A stretch of DNA of 64,000 bases, from assembly GCF_007018965.1 (NCBI RefSeq), contig NZ_VJYZ01000004.1, positions 124,001-188,000 of the forward strand. The letters are read 5' to 3'. Shown piece after piece: positions 52,366-61,337 of the stretch (the stretch's first letter is position 1; each line of letters starts with the position of its first letter). A program made the position numbers and the translations under genes. The notes beneath the pieces are model-generated. The model was not told the origin of the DNA. It worked only from the letters and a program-made list of their open reading frames with translations, and searched no databases. This DNA is from Paracoccus marinus (lineage in GTDB: Bacteria > Pseudomonadota > Alphaproteobacteria > Rhodobacterales > Rhodobacteraceae).

Positions 52366-53517
52366 GTGGATTTCGCGTTGACCGAGGAACAGCAGGCCAT
52401 CTTCGACATGGCCCGCGATTTCGGGGCCGAGCATATCGCCCCCCATTCGCGCGACTGGGAACGCGCGGGCACGATCCCGAAGGATCTGTGGCCGCGGATC
52501 GCGCAGCTGGGCTTCGGCGGCCTGTATGTGTCCGAGGACTTCGGCGGCTCGGGCCTTACCCGCCTTGACGCGACGCTGGTGTTCGAGGCGCTGGCGATGG
52601 CCGACCCGGCCGTCGGCGCGTTCCTGTCGATCCACAACATGTGCGGCGGCATGATCGACAAGTTCGGCAAGCCCGAGGACAAGGCGCGCTGGCTGCCCGA
52701 CCTGTGCAGCATGGAAAAGGTGTTCTCCTACTGCCTGACCGAACCCGGCAGCGGATCGGACGCGGCCGCGCTGCGGACGCGCGCACAGCGCACGAACGAA
52801 GGCTGGCGATTGAACGGGACCAAGGCCTTCATCTCGGGCGGGGGCTATTCGGACGCCTATGTCTGCATGGTGCGGACGGGCGAGGACGGGCCCAAGGGGA
52901 TTTCGACAGTGGTGGTCGAGGACGGGGCCGCGGGCCTGTCCTTCGGCGCGCTCGAGGACAAGATGGGCTGGCGCGCGCAGCCGACGAGCGAGGTTCAGTT
53001 CGACGACTGCGACGTGCCGGCCGAGAACCTGATCGGCGAGGAAGGGCGCGGCTTCAGCTACGCCATGGCGGGGCTGGACGGCGGGCGGCTGAACATCGCG
53101 GCAAGCGCGTTGGGCGGCGCGCAGGCGGCGCTGGACCGGACCGTCGCCTACATGGGCGAGCGGCGCGCCTTCGGCAAGACGCTCGACCAGTTCCAGGCGC
53201 TGCAGTTCAAGCTGGCCGAGCTGGAAACCGCCCTGCAATCGGCCCGCGTCTTTCTCCGCCAGGCGGCGTGGAAGCTGGACCGGAAGGCGCCGGACGCCAC
53301 CAAGTTCTGCGCGATGGCCAAGCTCTACGTCACCGACCGCAGCTTCGAGGTCGCGAACGACTGCCTGCAACTGCACGGCGGCTATGGCTACCTCGCCGAT
53401 TTCGGGGTGGAAAAGATCGTGCGCGACCTGCGCGTCCACCAGATCCTGGAAGGCACCAACGAGATCATGCGCCTGATCGTCAGCCGCGCGCTTCTGGCCG
53501 AGCGGGGGCAGGCATGA
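52366..53517 (+). CDS. Acyl-CoA dehydrogenase, probable isobutyryl-CoA dehydrogenase
   Basis: A 383-residue acyl-CoA dehydrogenase. FALTEEQQAIFDMARDFGAE is the N-terminal helix, YCLTEPGSGSDAAALRTRAQ binds FAD, and RDLRVHQILEGTNEIMRLIV the C-terminal signature with the catalytic Glu region. Its place between mmsA and the hydroxyisobutyryl-CoA hydrolase points to isobutyryl-CoA as substrate. I choose GTG 52366, preceded by GGAGGGG, over longer in-frame starts. Its end overlaps the next gene by ATGA. Confidence 0.9.
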   Translation: MDFALTEEQQAIFDMARDFGAEHIAPHSRDWERAGTIPKDLWPRIAQLGFGGLYVSEDFGGSGLTRLDATLVFEALAMADPAVGAFLSIHNMCGGMIDKFGKPEDKARWLPDLCSMEKVFSYCLTEPGSGSDAAALRTRAQRTNEGWRLNGTKAFISGGGYSDAYVCMVRTGEDGPKGISTVVVEDGAAGLSFGALEDKMGWRAQPTSEVQFDDCDVPAENLIGEEGRGFSYAMAGLDGGRLNIAASALGGAQAALDRTVAYMGERRAFGKTLDQFQALQFKLAELETALQSARVFLRQAAWKLDRKAPDATKFCAMAKLYVTDRSFEVANDCLQLHGGYGYLADFGVEKIVRDLRVHQILEGTNEIMRLIVSRALLAERGQA

Positions 53518-54521
53518 GCGATCTTTCCATCCGCAAGGACCGGCGCGCGGGCCGGATCACCTTCACCCGCCCGCAGGCGCTGAATGCGCTGACGCATGAA
53601 ATGGCGGTGGCGATCCACCGCGCGCTGGACGACTGGCGCGGCGATCCGGGCGTGGCGCTGGTCATCATCGACGCCGAGGGGGACCGCGCGTTCTGCGCCG
53701 GCGGCGACATCGCGGCGGTCTATCATGCCGGGCGCGCGGGCGATCATGCGGTGGGGCAGGACTTCTTCGCCGACGAATACCGGATGAACGCGGAGATCGC
53801 GGATTTTGCCAAGCCCATCGTGGCGTTTATGCAGGGCTTCGTCATGGGCGGGGGCGTGGGCGTGGGCGGCCATGCCGGGCACCGGGTCGTCGGCGACACG
53901 ACGCAGGTGGCGATGCCGGAATCGGGGATCGGGCTGATCCCGGACGTGGGCGGGACCTGGCTTCTGTCCCGCGCGCCGGGGCGGATCGGGGAATATCTGG
54001 GCCTGACCGGCGCGCGGATGGATGCGGGCGACGCGATCCACGCGGGGTTTGCGGACATCTACCTGCCCGAGGCCGAATGGGACGCGGCCAAGGAGATGCT
54101 GGCCGACACTGGCGACGTGACGCGCCTGAAGGGCCGCCCCGCGCCCGCGTCGGCGCTGGCAGACCGCGACCTGTCGGCCTTCGGCGGCCGCGGTGTCGAT
54201 GACATCGTGGCCGCGCTGGAACAGCAGGGCGACGAGGGGGCGCTGAAGCCGCTGCGCCGGAACTCCCCCCTGTCGATGGCGGCGACGCTGGCGATGGTGC
54301 GGGCGGCGCGGGGCGACCAGCGAATGCAGGACGCGGTGAGCCGCGAATACCGCTTCACCCGCCGCGCGACGGCGCAGTCGGACTTCCTTGAAGGGGTGCG
54401 GGCGCAGATCATCGACAAGGACCGCTTGCCGGTCTGGGCGGCGGATGCGGGGCCGGCGGCGGTCGATGCGATGCTGGCGCCGCTGGGGGCGGACGAACTG
54501 GAATGGGAGGATCGGGCATGA
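53514..54521 (+). CDS. 3-hydroxyisobutyryl-CoA hydrolase (enoyl-CoA hydratase/isomerase family)
   Basis: A 335-residue crotonase-fold protein of the HIBCH type, longer than ordinary enoyl-CoA hydratases. FCAGGDIAAVYHAGRAGD and MGGGVGVGGHAGHRVVGDTT form the oxyanion hole, and AMPESGIGLIPDVGGTWLLS carries the catalytic Glu/Asp of the hydrolase subgroup. The C-terminal third (about 250-335, PLSMAATLAMVRAARGDQRM) is the HIBCH-specific extension. It releases CoA from 3-hydroxyisobutyryl-CoA. It overlaps both neighbours by ATGA, so the pathway is translationally coupled. Confidence 0.9.
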   Translation: MSDLSIRKDRRAGRITFTRPQALNALTHEMAVAIHRALDDWRGDPGVALVIIDAEGDRAFCAGGDIAAVYHAGRAGDHAVGQDFFADEYRMNAEIADFAKPIVAFMQGFVMGGGVGVGGHAGHRVVGDTTQVAMPESGIGLIPDVGGTWLLSRAPGRIGEYLGLTGARMDAGDAIHAGFADIYLPEAEWDAAKEMLADTGDVTRLKGRPAPASALADRDLSAFGGRGVDDIVAALEQQGDEGALKPLRRNSPLSMAATLAMVRAARGDQRMQDAVSREYRFTRRATAQSDFLEGVRAQIIDKDRLPVWAADAGPAAVDAMLAPLGADELEWEDRA

Positions 54522-55396
54522 AGATCGGCTTCATCGGGCTGGGGAACATGGGGGCGCCGATGGCGCGCAACCTGGCGGCGGCCGGGCACGAGGTGTCGGG
54601 CTTCGATCCGGCAGCGGCGGATGTGGACGGCGTGACCCCGGCGACCGGCGCGGCCGAGGCTGTGGCGGGCGCGGACGTGGTCATCACCATGCTGCCGAAC
54701 GGGCAGATCCTGAAGTCGGTCGCGGCGCAGGTGATCCCGGCGATGAAGCCGGGCGCGATCCTGTGCGACTGCTCGACCGTGGACGTGGACAGCGCGCGCG
54801 AGGTCGCGGCGCAGGCGGCGGCGGCCGGGCTGGGGTCGCTGGACGCGCCCGTCTCGGGCGGCATCGGCGGGGCGGCGGCGGGCACGCTGACCTTCATGGC
54901 GGGCGGCAGCGACGATGCGTTCGCGACCGTGCGCCCGCTGTTCGAGATCATGGGCCAGAAGGCGGTCCATTGCGGCGAGGCGGGCGCGGGTCAGGCGGCC
55001 AAGATCTGCAACAACATGATCCTGGGCGCGACGATGGTCGCCACCTGCGAGGCGTTCGCGCTGGCGCAGAAGCTTGATCTCGACGCGCAAAAGCTGTTCG
55101 ACGTGGTGTCCACCTCGTCGGGGTCGTCGTGGTCCACCAACGCCTATTGCCCGGTGCCGGGAGTGGGGCCGAAGTCGCCGGCCGACAACGGCTATCGCCC
55201 CGGCTTCGCAGCCGAGCTGATGCTGAAGGACCTGCGCCTGTCGCAGCAGGCCGCGACCTCGGTCGATGCGGACACGCCGATGGGGCAGCTCGCGACCGAG
55301 CTTTACACCAGCTTCGTAGAAACCGAGGACGGGCGCGGGCGCGATTTCTCGGCGATGCTGCCGCGACTTGCGGCGCGGGGGCGCAACGCGGGCTGA
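54518..55396 (+). CDS. mmsB: 3-hydroxyisobutyrate dehydrogenase
   Basis: A 292-residue NAD-dependent beta-hydroxyacid dehydrogenase: MKIGFIGLGNMGAPMARNLA is the NAD site, SLDAPVSGGIGGAAAGTLTF the substrate-binding signature, and GQAAKICNNMILGATMVATC has the catalytic Lys. It oxidises 3-hydroxyisobutyrate to methylmalonate semialdehyde, the substrate of MmsA encoded at the other end of the operon. ATG 54518 (GGGAGGATC upstream) overlaps the preceding stop by ATGA. It ends 41 bases from recN (convergent). Confidence 0.94.
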   Translation: MKIGFIGLGNMGAPMARNLAAAGHEVSGFDPAAADVDGVTPATGAAEAVAGADVVITMLPNGQILKSVAAQVIPAMKPGAILCDCSTVDVDSAREVAAQAAAAGLGSLDAPVSGGIGGAAAGTLTFMAGGSDDAFATVRPLFEIMGQKAVHCGEAGAGQAAKICNNMILGATMVATCEAFALAQKLDLDAQKLFDVVSTSSGSSWSTNAYCPVPGVGPKSPADNGYRPGFAAELMLKDLRLSQQAATSVDADTPMGQLATELYTSFVETEDGRGRDFSAMLPRLAARGRNAG

Positions 55397-55437
55397 GAGC
55401 GCAAGCTGAATGGCGGAGGACGGTCCAAGCCCGCCGC

Positions 55438-57084
55438 CTACCCCCGCCCCAGCAGCGACCGCGCGGCGTCGCGGGCGGCGGGGGTCACCTGCTCGCCCGC
55501 CAGCATCCGCGCCAGTTCCTCGACCCGCTCGGCCTCGGGCAGGTCCTCGACGCGCGAGGTGGTCATCCCGTCCGCCACCGACTTCGCCACCCGGAAATGC
55601 CGGCTTCCCAGCGCCGCGACCTGCGGCGAGTGGGTGACGACCAGCACCTGCGCGCCCTCGGCCAGCCGCGCCAGCCTCCGCCCCACCGCGTCGGCGGTCG
55701 CGCCGCCGACGCCGCGGTCGATCTCGTCGAAGATCATCACCAGCGTGTCGCTGCCGCGCGCAAGGCTGACCTTGAGCGCCAGCAGGAACCGCGACAGCTC
55801 GCCCCCCGACGCGATCCGGTCCAGCGGACCCGACGGCGCGCCGGGGTTGGTGGCGACGGTGAAAGCCACGGTGTCGCGGCCTTCGGGGCCGGGTTCGCCG
55901 TCGCTCAGCCGGGTCTCGAACACCGCCCGCTCCATCTTCAGCGGCGCGAGTTCGGCGGCCATCGACTGGTCCAGCCGGCCCGCCGCCTCGGTCCGCGCGG
56001 CGGTCACGGCGGCGGCGGCGGCGTCATAGGCGGCATCGGCGTCGCGGACCGCGCGCGTCAGCCCGTCCAGCCGCGCCTCGCCCGCGTCGAGCGCGGCGAG
56101 CCGCTCCGACAACTCCCCCGCCAACGTCGCCAGATCGTCGGGCAGCACGTCGTGCTTGCGGGCAAGCGCGCGCAGCGCGAACAGCCGCTCCTCGGTCGCC
56201 TCGAGCGTGGCGGGGTCGTAGGACATCGCCGACAGCGCGTCCTCGATCCCGCCCGTCGCCTCGCCCAGTTCCACCAGCGCGCGCGCCAGCGCCTCGAGCG
56301 GCTGGTCCAGCCGCCCCTCGGCGGTCTCGACCGCGCCTTCCAGCCAGCGCACCGCCTCGACCATCGCGCCCTCGGCGCCATCGCCCGACAGGATCTGCAG
56401 CGCCCGGTCCACGTCGCTGCGGATGCGCTCGGCCGCCTGCATCTGCCGCCGCTCGGTGTCCAGCTTCACGTCCTCGCCGGCCTCGGGCGACAGCTTTTCC
56501 AGTTCGGCCACGGCGTGGCGCAGGAAATCCTCTTCCTTGCGGGCGGCGTCCAGCGCCGCTTCCGCCTCGGCCAGCGCGGCGGCGGCGCGGCGGCGGGCGG
56601 TCCATGCCTCGCGCAGCGGCGCAAGGTCGATCCCGGCAAAGGCGTCCAGCAGCGCCCGGTGGCCGCGGGGGTTCAGCAGGCCCCGGTCGTCGTGCTGGCC
56701 GTGCAGTTCCACCAGGCTGTCCGACAGCGCCCGCAGCACCTCGCCCGACACGCGGCGGTCGTTGACCCAGCCGGTCTTGCGGCCGTCGGCGGCGTTGACG
56801 CGGCGCAGGATCAGGTCGTCCTCGACCTCGATCCCCGCATCCGCCAGCACGGCGCGCGCAGGGTGGCCGGGCGGCAGGTCGAACACCGCCGTCACCTCGC
56901 CCTGCGCCGCGCCCGCGCGGACCAGCTCGGCCCGGCCGCGCCAGCCCAGGACAAAGCCCAGGCAGTCCAGCAGGATCGACTTGCCCGCCCCGGTCTCGCC
57001 CGTCAGCACGTTCAGCCCGGGCGCGAAATCCAGCGACAGCCGGTCGATCAGCAGCATGTCGCGGATGTCCATCGCGCGCAGCAT
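55438..57084 (-). CDS. recN: DNA repair protein RecN
   Basis: A 548-residue SMC-like ATPase of double-strand-break repair. Walker A is LNVLTGETGAGKSILLDCLG near the N-terminus. A long coiled coil spans about residues 160-370 (with many Ala/Glu/Arg), and the C-terminal half has ASGGELSRFLLALKVSLARG (signature) and VMIFDEIDRGVGGATADAVG (Walker B). The start is ATG 57084; an ATG four codons later is possible. It follows bamD by 45 bases on the same strand. Confidence 0.94.
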   Translation of the reverse strand: MLRAMDIRDMLLIDRLSLDFAPGLNVLTGETGAGKSILLDCLGFVLGWRGRAELVRAGAAQGEVTAVFDLPPGHPARAVLADAGIEVEDDLILRRVNAADGRKTGWVNDRRVSGEVLRALSDSLVELHGQHDDRGLLNPRGHRALLDAFAGIDLAPLREAWTARRRAAAALAEAEAALDAARKEEDFLRHAVAELEKLSPEAGEDVKLDTERRQMQAAERIRSDVDRALQILSGDGAEGAMVEAVRWLEGAVETAEGRLDQPLEALARALVELGEATGGIEDALSAMSYDPATLEATEERLFALRALARKHDVLPDDLATLAGELSERLAALDAGEARLDGLTRAVRDADAAYDAAAAAVTAARTEAAGRLDQSMAAELAPLKMERAVFETRLSDGEPGPEGRDTVAFTVATNPGAPSGPLDRIASGGELSRFLLALKVSLARGSDTLVMIFDEIDRGVGGATADAVGRRLARLAEGAQVLVVTHSPQVAALGSRHFRVAKSVADGMTTSRVEDLPEAERVEELARMLAGEQVTPAARDAARSLLGRG

Positions 57085-57129
57085 GTCAGACGCCCCCGAT
57101 CGGCAAGGCCGCGCGCGCCGCCGCGCGGC

Positions 57130-57984
57130 CTACAGCCACTTGCCCTGGATGACCTGCCGATAGACCGTCGTCAGCCAGTTGTCCCCCGCCGGGGTCGCCG
57201 AGAGGCCGCGCCCGCGCAGCTGCGCATAGGCGTCCTGATAGAACGGCGACGACTGGAAGTTGTGGCCGAGGATCGCGCCGGCGGTCTGCGCCTCGTCGGT
57301 CAGGCCGAGGGCGAGATATGCCTCGACCAGCCGCATCAGCGCCTCGGGCGTGTGGGTCGTGGTCTGGTAATCCTCGACCACGACGCGGAAGCGGTTGATG
57401 GCCGACGCGTAGTTGCCGCGCTTCAGGTAGTAGCGCCCGATCTCCATCTCCTTGGCCGCGAGATGGTCGAAGGCAAGGTCGAACTTGAGGATCGACGAGC
57501 GCGCGTATTCGGTGTCGGGATAGCCCTCGATCACCTCGCGCAGCGCCTGCAGGGCCTGGAAGGTCAGGCCCTGGTCGCGGCCGACCTCGTCGATCTGGTC
57601 GTAATAGCTGAGCGCCAGCAGGTACTTGGCATAAGCCTCGTCCTGGTCGCCCGGATAGGTGTCGATGAAGCGTTGCGCCGCGCCGCGCGCTTCCTCGTAC
57701 TGCTTGGCGCGGTGGTGGCTGAACGCCTGCATGATGAGCGCGCGCTTGGCCCATTCTGAATAGGGATACAGCCGCTCGATCTCGCTGAAATAGTAGATCG
57801 CGGATTCCGGCTGGCGGGTGTTCTCAAGCTCGTATTCGCCGCGCTTGTAGATCTGTTCGGCCGTGAAGTCCTCGACCGGCGGGCGGGTGCCGTTGCCGGG
57901 GCGCGAGCCGTTGCCGCAGGCGACCAGCGTTGCGACCGTCAGGATCAAAGCCCCGCGCCGGGCTGCCGATTTCAAGCCTGCCAT
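57130..57984 (-). CDS. bamD: Outer membrane protein assembly factor BamD
   Basis: A 284-residue lipoprotein: signal peptide GALILTVATLVAC with lipobox LVAC (Cys 23), then five tetratricopeptide-like repeats, for example TAEQIYKRGEYELENTRQPE, EWAKRALIMQAFSHHRAKQY and GLTFQALQALREVIEGYPDT. BamD is the essential lipoprotein of the BAM complex that folds outer-membrane beta-barrels. The start is ATG 57984. The 241-base gap to lpxC shows no clear terminator; it likely has its own promoter. Confidence 0.92.
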   Translation of the reverse strand: MAGLKSAARRGALILTVATLVACGNGSRPGNGTRPPVEDFTAEQIYKRGEYELENTRQPESAIYYFSEIERLYPYSEWAKRALIMQAFSHHRAKQYEEARGAAQRFIDTYPGDQDEAYAKYLLALSYYDQIDEVGRDQGLTFQALQALREVIEGYPDTEYARSSILKFDLAFDHLAAKEMEIGRYYLKRGNYASAINRFRVVVEDYQTTTHTPEALMRLVEAYLALGLTDEAQTAGAILGHNFQSSPFYQDAYAQLRGRGLSATPAGDNWLTTVYRQVIQGKWL

Positions 57985-58225
57985 ACCGCTCCTGCCTGCC
58001 GCTGGACATTCACCGCCGACGCGTCGAAGGCGCGGCTCGGCTGTCCCTAGCACACATACCAAGGGGGCGCAAAAGCGCAAACCGCTTGGCGATTTCCTGT
58101 TTGCGGGCAAATGGCTGGCGGCCCCGCGACGCGGCTGCGCGGCGGGGTCGTCCACGCGATCGGGCCGCGCAATCCGCTCTTGCAATCGTGTCACGCGATC
58201 AGGTCGGCACCGAACCCGGCCGGGA

Positions 58226-59158
58226 TCAGGCGACCGCCGCCCGGGACTGCGCGGGGGCGGCATGGGCGATCACGCCCGCCCCCGGAAGTCGCCCCGCGAG
58301 ATCGGGGGAACAGTCGGTCCATTCCCACGCGGTGGGGTCCGCGAACAGCGCCCGCAGCAGCCGGTTGGTCATGCTATGACCCGCGCGGTTGCCGACATAG
58401 CGCGCCAGCAGCGGCGCGCCGGCCAGCGCAAGGTCGCCCACCGCGTCCAGCATCTTGTGGCGCACCGGCTCGTCGTCGTGGCGCAGCCCGCCCGGCGACA
58501 GCACCCGGTCGCCGTCAAACACGACCGCGTTGAAGTAGGTGCCGCCGAGCGCCAGCCCGTTCGACTGCATCGCCTCGACATCGGCGCGGCGGCAGAAGGT
58601 GCGGCTGTCCATCAGCTCGCGCACGAAAGCGCCGTTGGCGAGGTCCAGCCGCTTCGTCTGCGCCCCGATCGCCGGGTCGGCGAAGTCGATCGCGAACTCC
58701 ATTTCCAGGTGATCGGCGGGAACGAGGCGGGCGAATGCCTCGCCCTGCCGCACCTCGACGGGTTTCAGGACGCGGATCGCGCGCAGCGGCGCGTCCTGCT
58801 GCGCCAGCCCGGCGCCCAGGATGCCCGACACGAAGGCCGCGGACGAGCCGTCGAGGATCGGAACCTCGGGGCCGTCCAGTTCGATCCGGACGTTATGGAC
58901 GCCCGTGCCCGCCAGCGCGGCCATGATGTGTTCGATGGTCGAGATCGTGGTGCCGTCGGGGCCGCGCAGCAGCGTGCACAGCTGCGACGGCACGACCGCG
59001 TCCCACAGCGCCGGCACCGGGGCCGCGTCGCGCAGGTCCACGCGGACGAAGACGATCCCGTGCCCCGCCGGGGCCGGACGCAGCGACATGCGCGCGGGCG
59101 CGCCGGAGTGAAGCCCGACGCCCTTGAAATCCACCGTCCTTGCAAGTGTCGTCTGCAT
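58226..59158 (-). CDS. lpxC: UDP-3-O-acyl-N-acetylglucosamine deacetylase
   Basis: A 310-residue LpxC, the committed zinc enzyme of lipid A synthesis. TISTIEHIMAALAGTGVHNV carries the first zinc His, DEPVRHKMLDAVGDLALAG the second His and Asp, and GNRAGHSMTNRLLRALFADP the catalytic His. The N-terminal TLARTVDFKGVGLHSGAPAR is typical. It starts at ATG 59158. It lies 299 bases after ftsZ, with the ftsZ terminator between, so it is a separate transcription unit; nothing else recognisable is in that gap. Confidence 0.95.
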   Translation of the reverse strand: MQTTLARTVDFKGVGLHSGAPARMSLRPAPAGHGIVFVRVDLRDAAPVPALWDAVVPSQLCTLLRGPDGTTISTIEHIMAALAGTGVHNVRIELDGPEVPILDGSSAAFVSGILGAGLAQQDAPLRAIRVLKPVEVRQGEAFARLVPADHLEMEFAIDFADPAIGAQTKRLDLANGAFVRELMDSRTFCRRADVEAMQSNGLALGGTYFNAVVFDGDRVLSPGGLRHDDEPVRHKMLDAVGDLALAGAPLLARYVGNRAGHSMTNRLLRALFADPTAWEWTDCSPDLAGRLPGAGVIAHAAPAQSRAAVA

Positions 59159-59368
59159 CGCCGTCAATTCCCGAGTCCGTCCCGTCCGTCGTGGCCCGGC
59201 CGCCCGAACGGGCAAGATGAGGGCCGACCGGTCTGACGCCGGTCTGCATCCGAGGTAGGACGGCGAAGGTCCTGCAACAATTAACGATTTGTAACCGCAT
59301 GTAACAAACGCCCGGCCTCGGCGGCGTTCCGCGGGTGCTGCTGCCGCAACTCGCTGTTTTGCAAAAAG

Positions 59369-59392
59369 AAAGGCCGCTCGAAAGCGGCCTTT
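59369..59392. terminator. Bidirectional terminator after ftsZ
   Basis: AAAGGCCGCT, loop CGAA, AGCGGCCTTT: a perfect 10-bp stem. On the minus strand it is followed by CTTTTTGC, so it is a good terminator for ftsZ, 65 bases after its stop. Confidence 0.85.
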
Positions 59393-59457
59393 TCGCGTCG
59401 TTCGGGTGCCGGATCGGTGATCGGGCGTCGGCGCGTGTTCCGCGCGCGAGAGCGGTC

Positions 59458-61122
59458 TCAGTTCGCCTGGCGGCGCAGGAAAGCCGGGATTTCCACGTTG
59501 TCCGAGGCCGAGTCGGGCGACGCGAGGTCGTCGAAGTCGGTCTCGGCGGGGCGGGCGCGATTCATGCGGTCGCTCACGCGTTCGGCGATCGACCCGGCAC
59601 CGGCGCGGGGCGCGGCGGGGGCCGCGTCGCCGTGGTGGGTCATCCGTTCCAGCATCCGGCCCAGCCCCGCGATGCGCGAGGGGCCGCGCGGCGCTTCGGG
59701 CTGCGGCTCGGCCGCGGCGCGCGGCTGCGGGGCGGCGCCCTTTTCGGCGCGGGCCTTTTCGGCGCGCGCGAGGATGCCGGCCAGGCGGTCCTGCACCTCG
59801 GGACGCTGGCCGCCGGCCGCGCGGGTCGGCGCGGTGAAGCCGCCGGCCGGTTCGTTCAGCCGGTCCGCAAGCCGGGGCTCGGGACGCGGCTCGTGACGCG
59901 GTTCGGCCCGAACGTCGGCCCGAACATCGGGGCGCGCTTCCGAACGCGGCTCGGCGTCGCGCGGGCTGTAGGCCGGCGCAGGCATGTCGTGTTCGGCGTC
60001 GGCGTCATGGCGCACGGCCGGGCGGGCCGGGGCCTGCTCGGACACGATCGGGCTGCGGCGCGCGGGCACCGGCAGGTCGTCGTCATGCTTGTGCGCGGCG
60101 GGCGCCACGCGCGACACCGGCTCGGACAGTCCGCGACGGGGGTTCGCCTCGGCCTTGGCCATGTCGATGCCGGTCGCGACGACGGATACGCGGACCGCGC
60201 CTTCCATGGTCGGATCCAGGGTCGAGCCGACGATGATGTTGGCGTCGGCATCGACCTTTTCGCGGATCTTCTCGGCCGCCTCGTCCATCTCGAACAGGGT
60301 CAGGTCGTAGCCGCCGGTGATATTGATGAGAACGCCCTTGGCGCCGTTCAGGCTGATCTCGTCCAGCAGCGGGTTGGCGATCGCCTTTTCGGCGGCTTCC
60401 ACGGCGCGGTTGTCGCCGGTGCCTTCGCCCGTGCCCATCATGGCCTTGCCCATCTCGTCCATCACCGCGCGCACGTCGGCGAAGTCGAGGTTGATGAGGC
60501 CCGGACGGACCATCAGGTCGGTCACGCCCTTAACGCCCTGGTAGAGCACGTCGTCGGCCATCGCGAAGGCTTCGGTGAAGGTGGTCTTTTCGTTCGCGAG
60601 CCGGAACAGGTTCTGGTTCGGGATGATGATGAGGGTATCGACGACCTTCTGCAGCGCCTCGACGCCTTCGTCGGCCTGCCGCATCCGCTTGCTGCCCTCG
60701 AACTGGAAGGGCTTCGTGACCACGCCGACTGTCAGGATCCCCATCTCGCGTGCGGCCTGGGCGATGATCGGGGCGGCGCCGGTGCCGGTGCCGCCGCCCA
60801 TGCCCGCGGTGATGAAGCACATGTGCGCGCCCATCAGGTGATCGACGATATCCTCGATCGTTTCCTCGGCGGCTTTCGCGCCGATCGACGGTTTCGCGCC
60901 CGCACCAAGACCCTCGGTCACTTTCGGGCCAAGCTGCACGCGCGATTCCGACCGGCTTTGCGCCAGCGCCTGCGCGTCGGTGTTGGCGACGACGAAGGTG
61001 ACGCCGTCCAGCTGCTTCTCGATCATGTTGTTGACCGCGTTGCCGCCCGCGCCGCCGACGCCGAAGACGGTGATGCGCGGACGAAGCTCGTCGTCGTCGT
61101 TCATCATGAGGTTCAGTGACAT
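59458..61122 (-). CDS. ftsZ: Cell division protein FtsZ
   Basis: A 554-residue tubulin homologue. The GTPase domain (about 10-325) has [20 protein letters not shown], the tubulin signature [16 protein letters not shown] and the catalytic loop [11 protein letters not shown]. After it comes a long, charged, Pro/Arg/Glu-rich linker (about 330-535; [20 protein letters not shown]), then the C-terminal peptide [14 protein letters not shown] that binds FtsA. The long linker is typical of alphaproteobacteria. The start is ATG 61122; the 215-base upstream region carries a DnaA box and two GANTC sites. Confidence 0.97.
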   Translation of the reverse strand: MSLNLMMNDDDELRPRITVFGVGGAGGNAVNNMIEKQLDGVTFVVANTDAQALAQSRSESRVQLGPKVTEGLGAGAKPSIGAKAAEETIEDIVDHLMGAHMCFITAGMGGGTGTGAAPIIAQAAREMGILTVGVVTKPFQFEGSKRMRQADEGVEALQKVVDTLIIIPNQNLFRLANEKTTFTEAFAMADDVLYQGVKGVTDLMVRPGLINLDFADVRAVMDEMGKAMMGTGEGTGDNRAVEAAEKAIANPLLDEISLNGAKGVLINITGGYDLTLFEMDEAAEKIREKVDADANIIVGSTLDPTMEGAVRVSVVATGIDMAKAEANPRRGLSEPVSRVAPAAHKHDDDLPVPARRSPIVSEQAPARPAVRHDADAEHDMPAPAYSPRDAEPRSEARPDVRADVRAEPRHEPRPEPRLADRLNEPAGGFTAPTRAAGGQRPEVQDRLAGILARAEKARAEKGAAPQPRAAAEPQPEAPRGPSRIAGLGRMLERMTHHGDAAPAAPRAGAGSIAERVSDRMNRARPAETDFDDLASPDSASDNVEIPAFLRRQAN

Positions 61123-61165
61123 CCCCGCTGCCCTTTCCGCTGCCGCCGGGTCTGGGCGCCCGGTC

Positions 61166-61200
61166 GAATCCCAATCTCGAGGTTCAGCGTAGTCCGATTC
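61166..61200. promoter_or_regulatory. Two GANTC (CcrM-type) sites upstream of ftsZ
   Basis: GAATC at 61166-61170 and GATTC at 61196-61200, 44 and 74 bases before the ftsZ start. GANTC is the target of the alphaproteobacterial cell-cycle methylase CcrM, whose methylation state controls ftsZ in Caulobacter. The methylase itself is not in this window. Confidence 0.55.
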
Positions 61201-61227
61201 TCGGCCAGCGTCACCTTCAAACGGGCG

Positions 61228-61236
61228 TTATCCACA
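61228..61236 (+). promoter_or_regulatory. Perfect DnaA box in the ftsA-ftsZ gap
   Basis: TTATCCACA, identical to the consensus strong DnaA box, 106 bases before the ftsZ start codon. In Caulobacter DnaA directly activates ftsZ. A single box is suggestive of similar timing control here. Confidence 0.6.
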
Positions 61237-61337
61237 AAATATGGCGTGGTCGCAGGCGTGCTTGGGCGGTATGTTGCCCACGCCCCATCATCTGGTGGAA
61301 TGTTCGTGATCCACCCCAACCAAGCGCGGCGGGCGAC

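Noticed and set aside
55129-57759. An 876-codon plus-strand frame opposite recN and bamD
   Set aside because: recN and bamD on the other strand have full motif sets; this frame is Arg/His/Gln-rich without any family signature.
59280-59310. TTAACGATTTGTAAC before lpxC as a CtrA box
   Set aside because: The half-site spacing does not fit TTAA-N7-TTAA, so the match is too weak to report as a feature.
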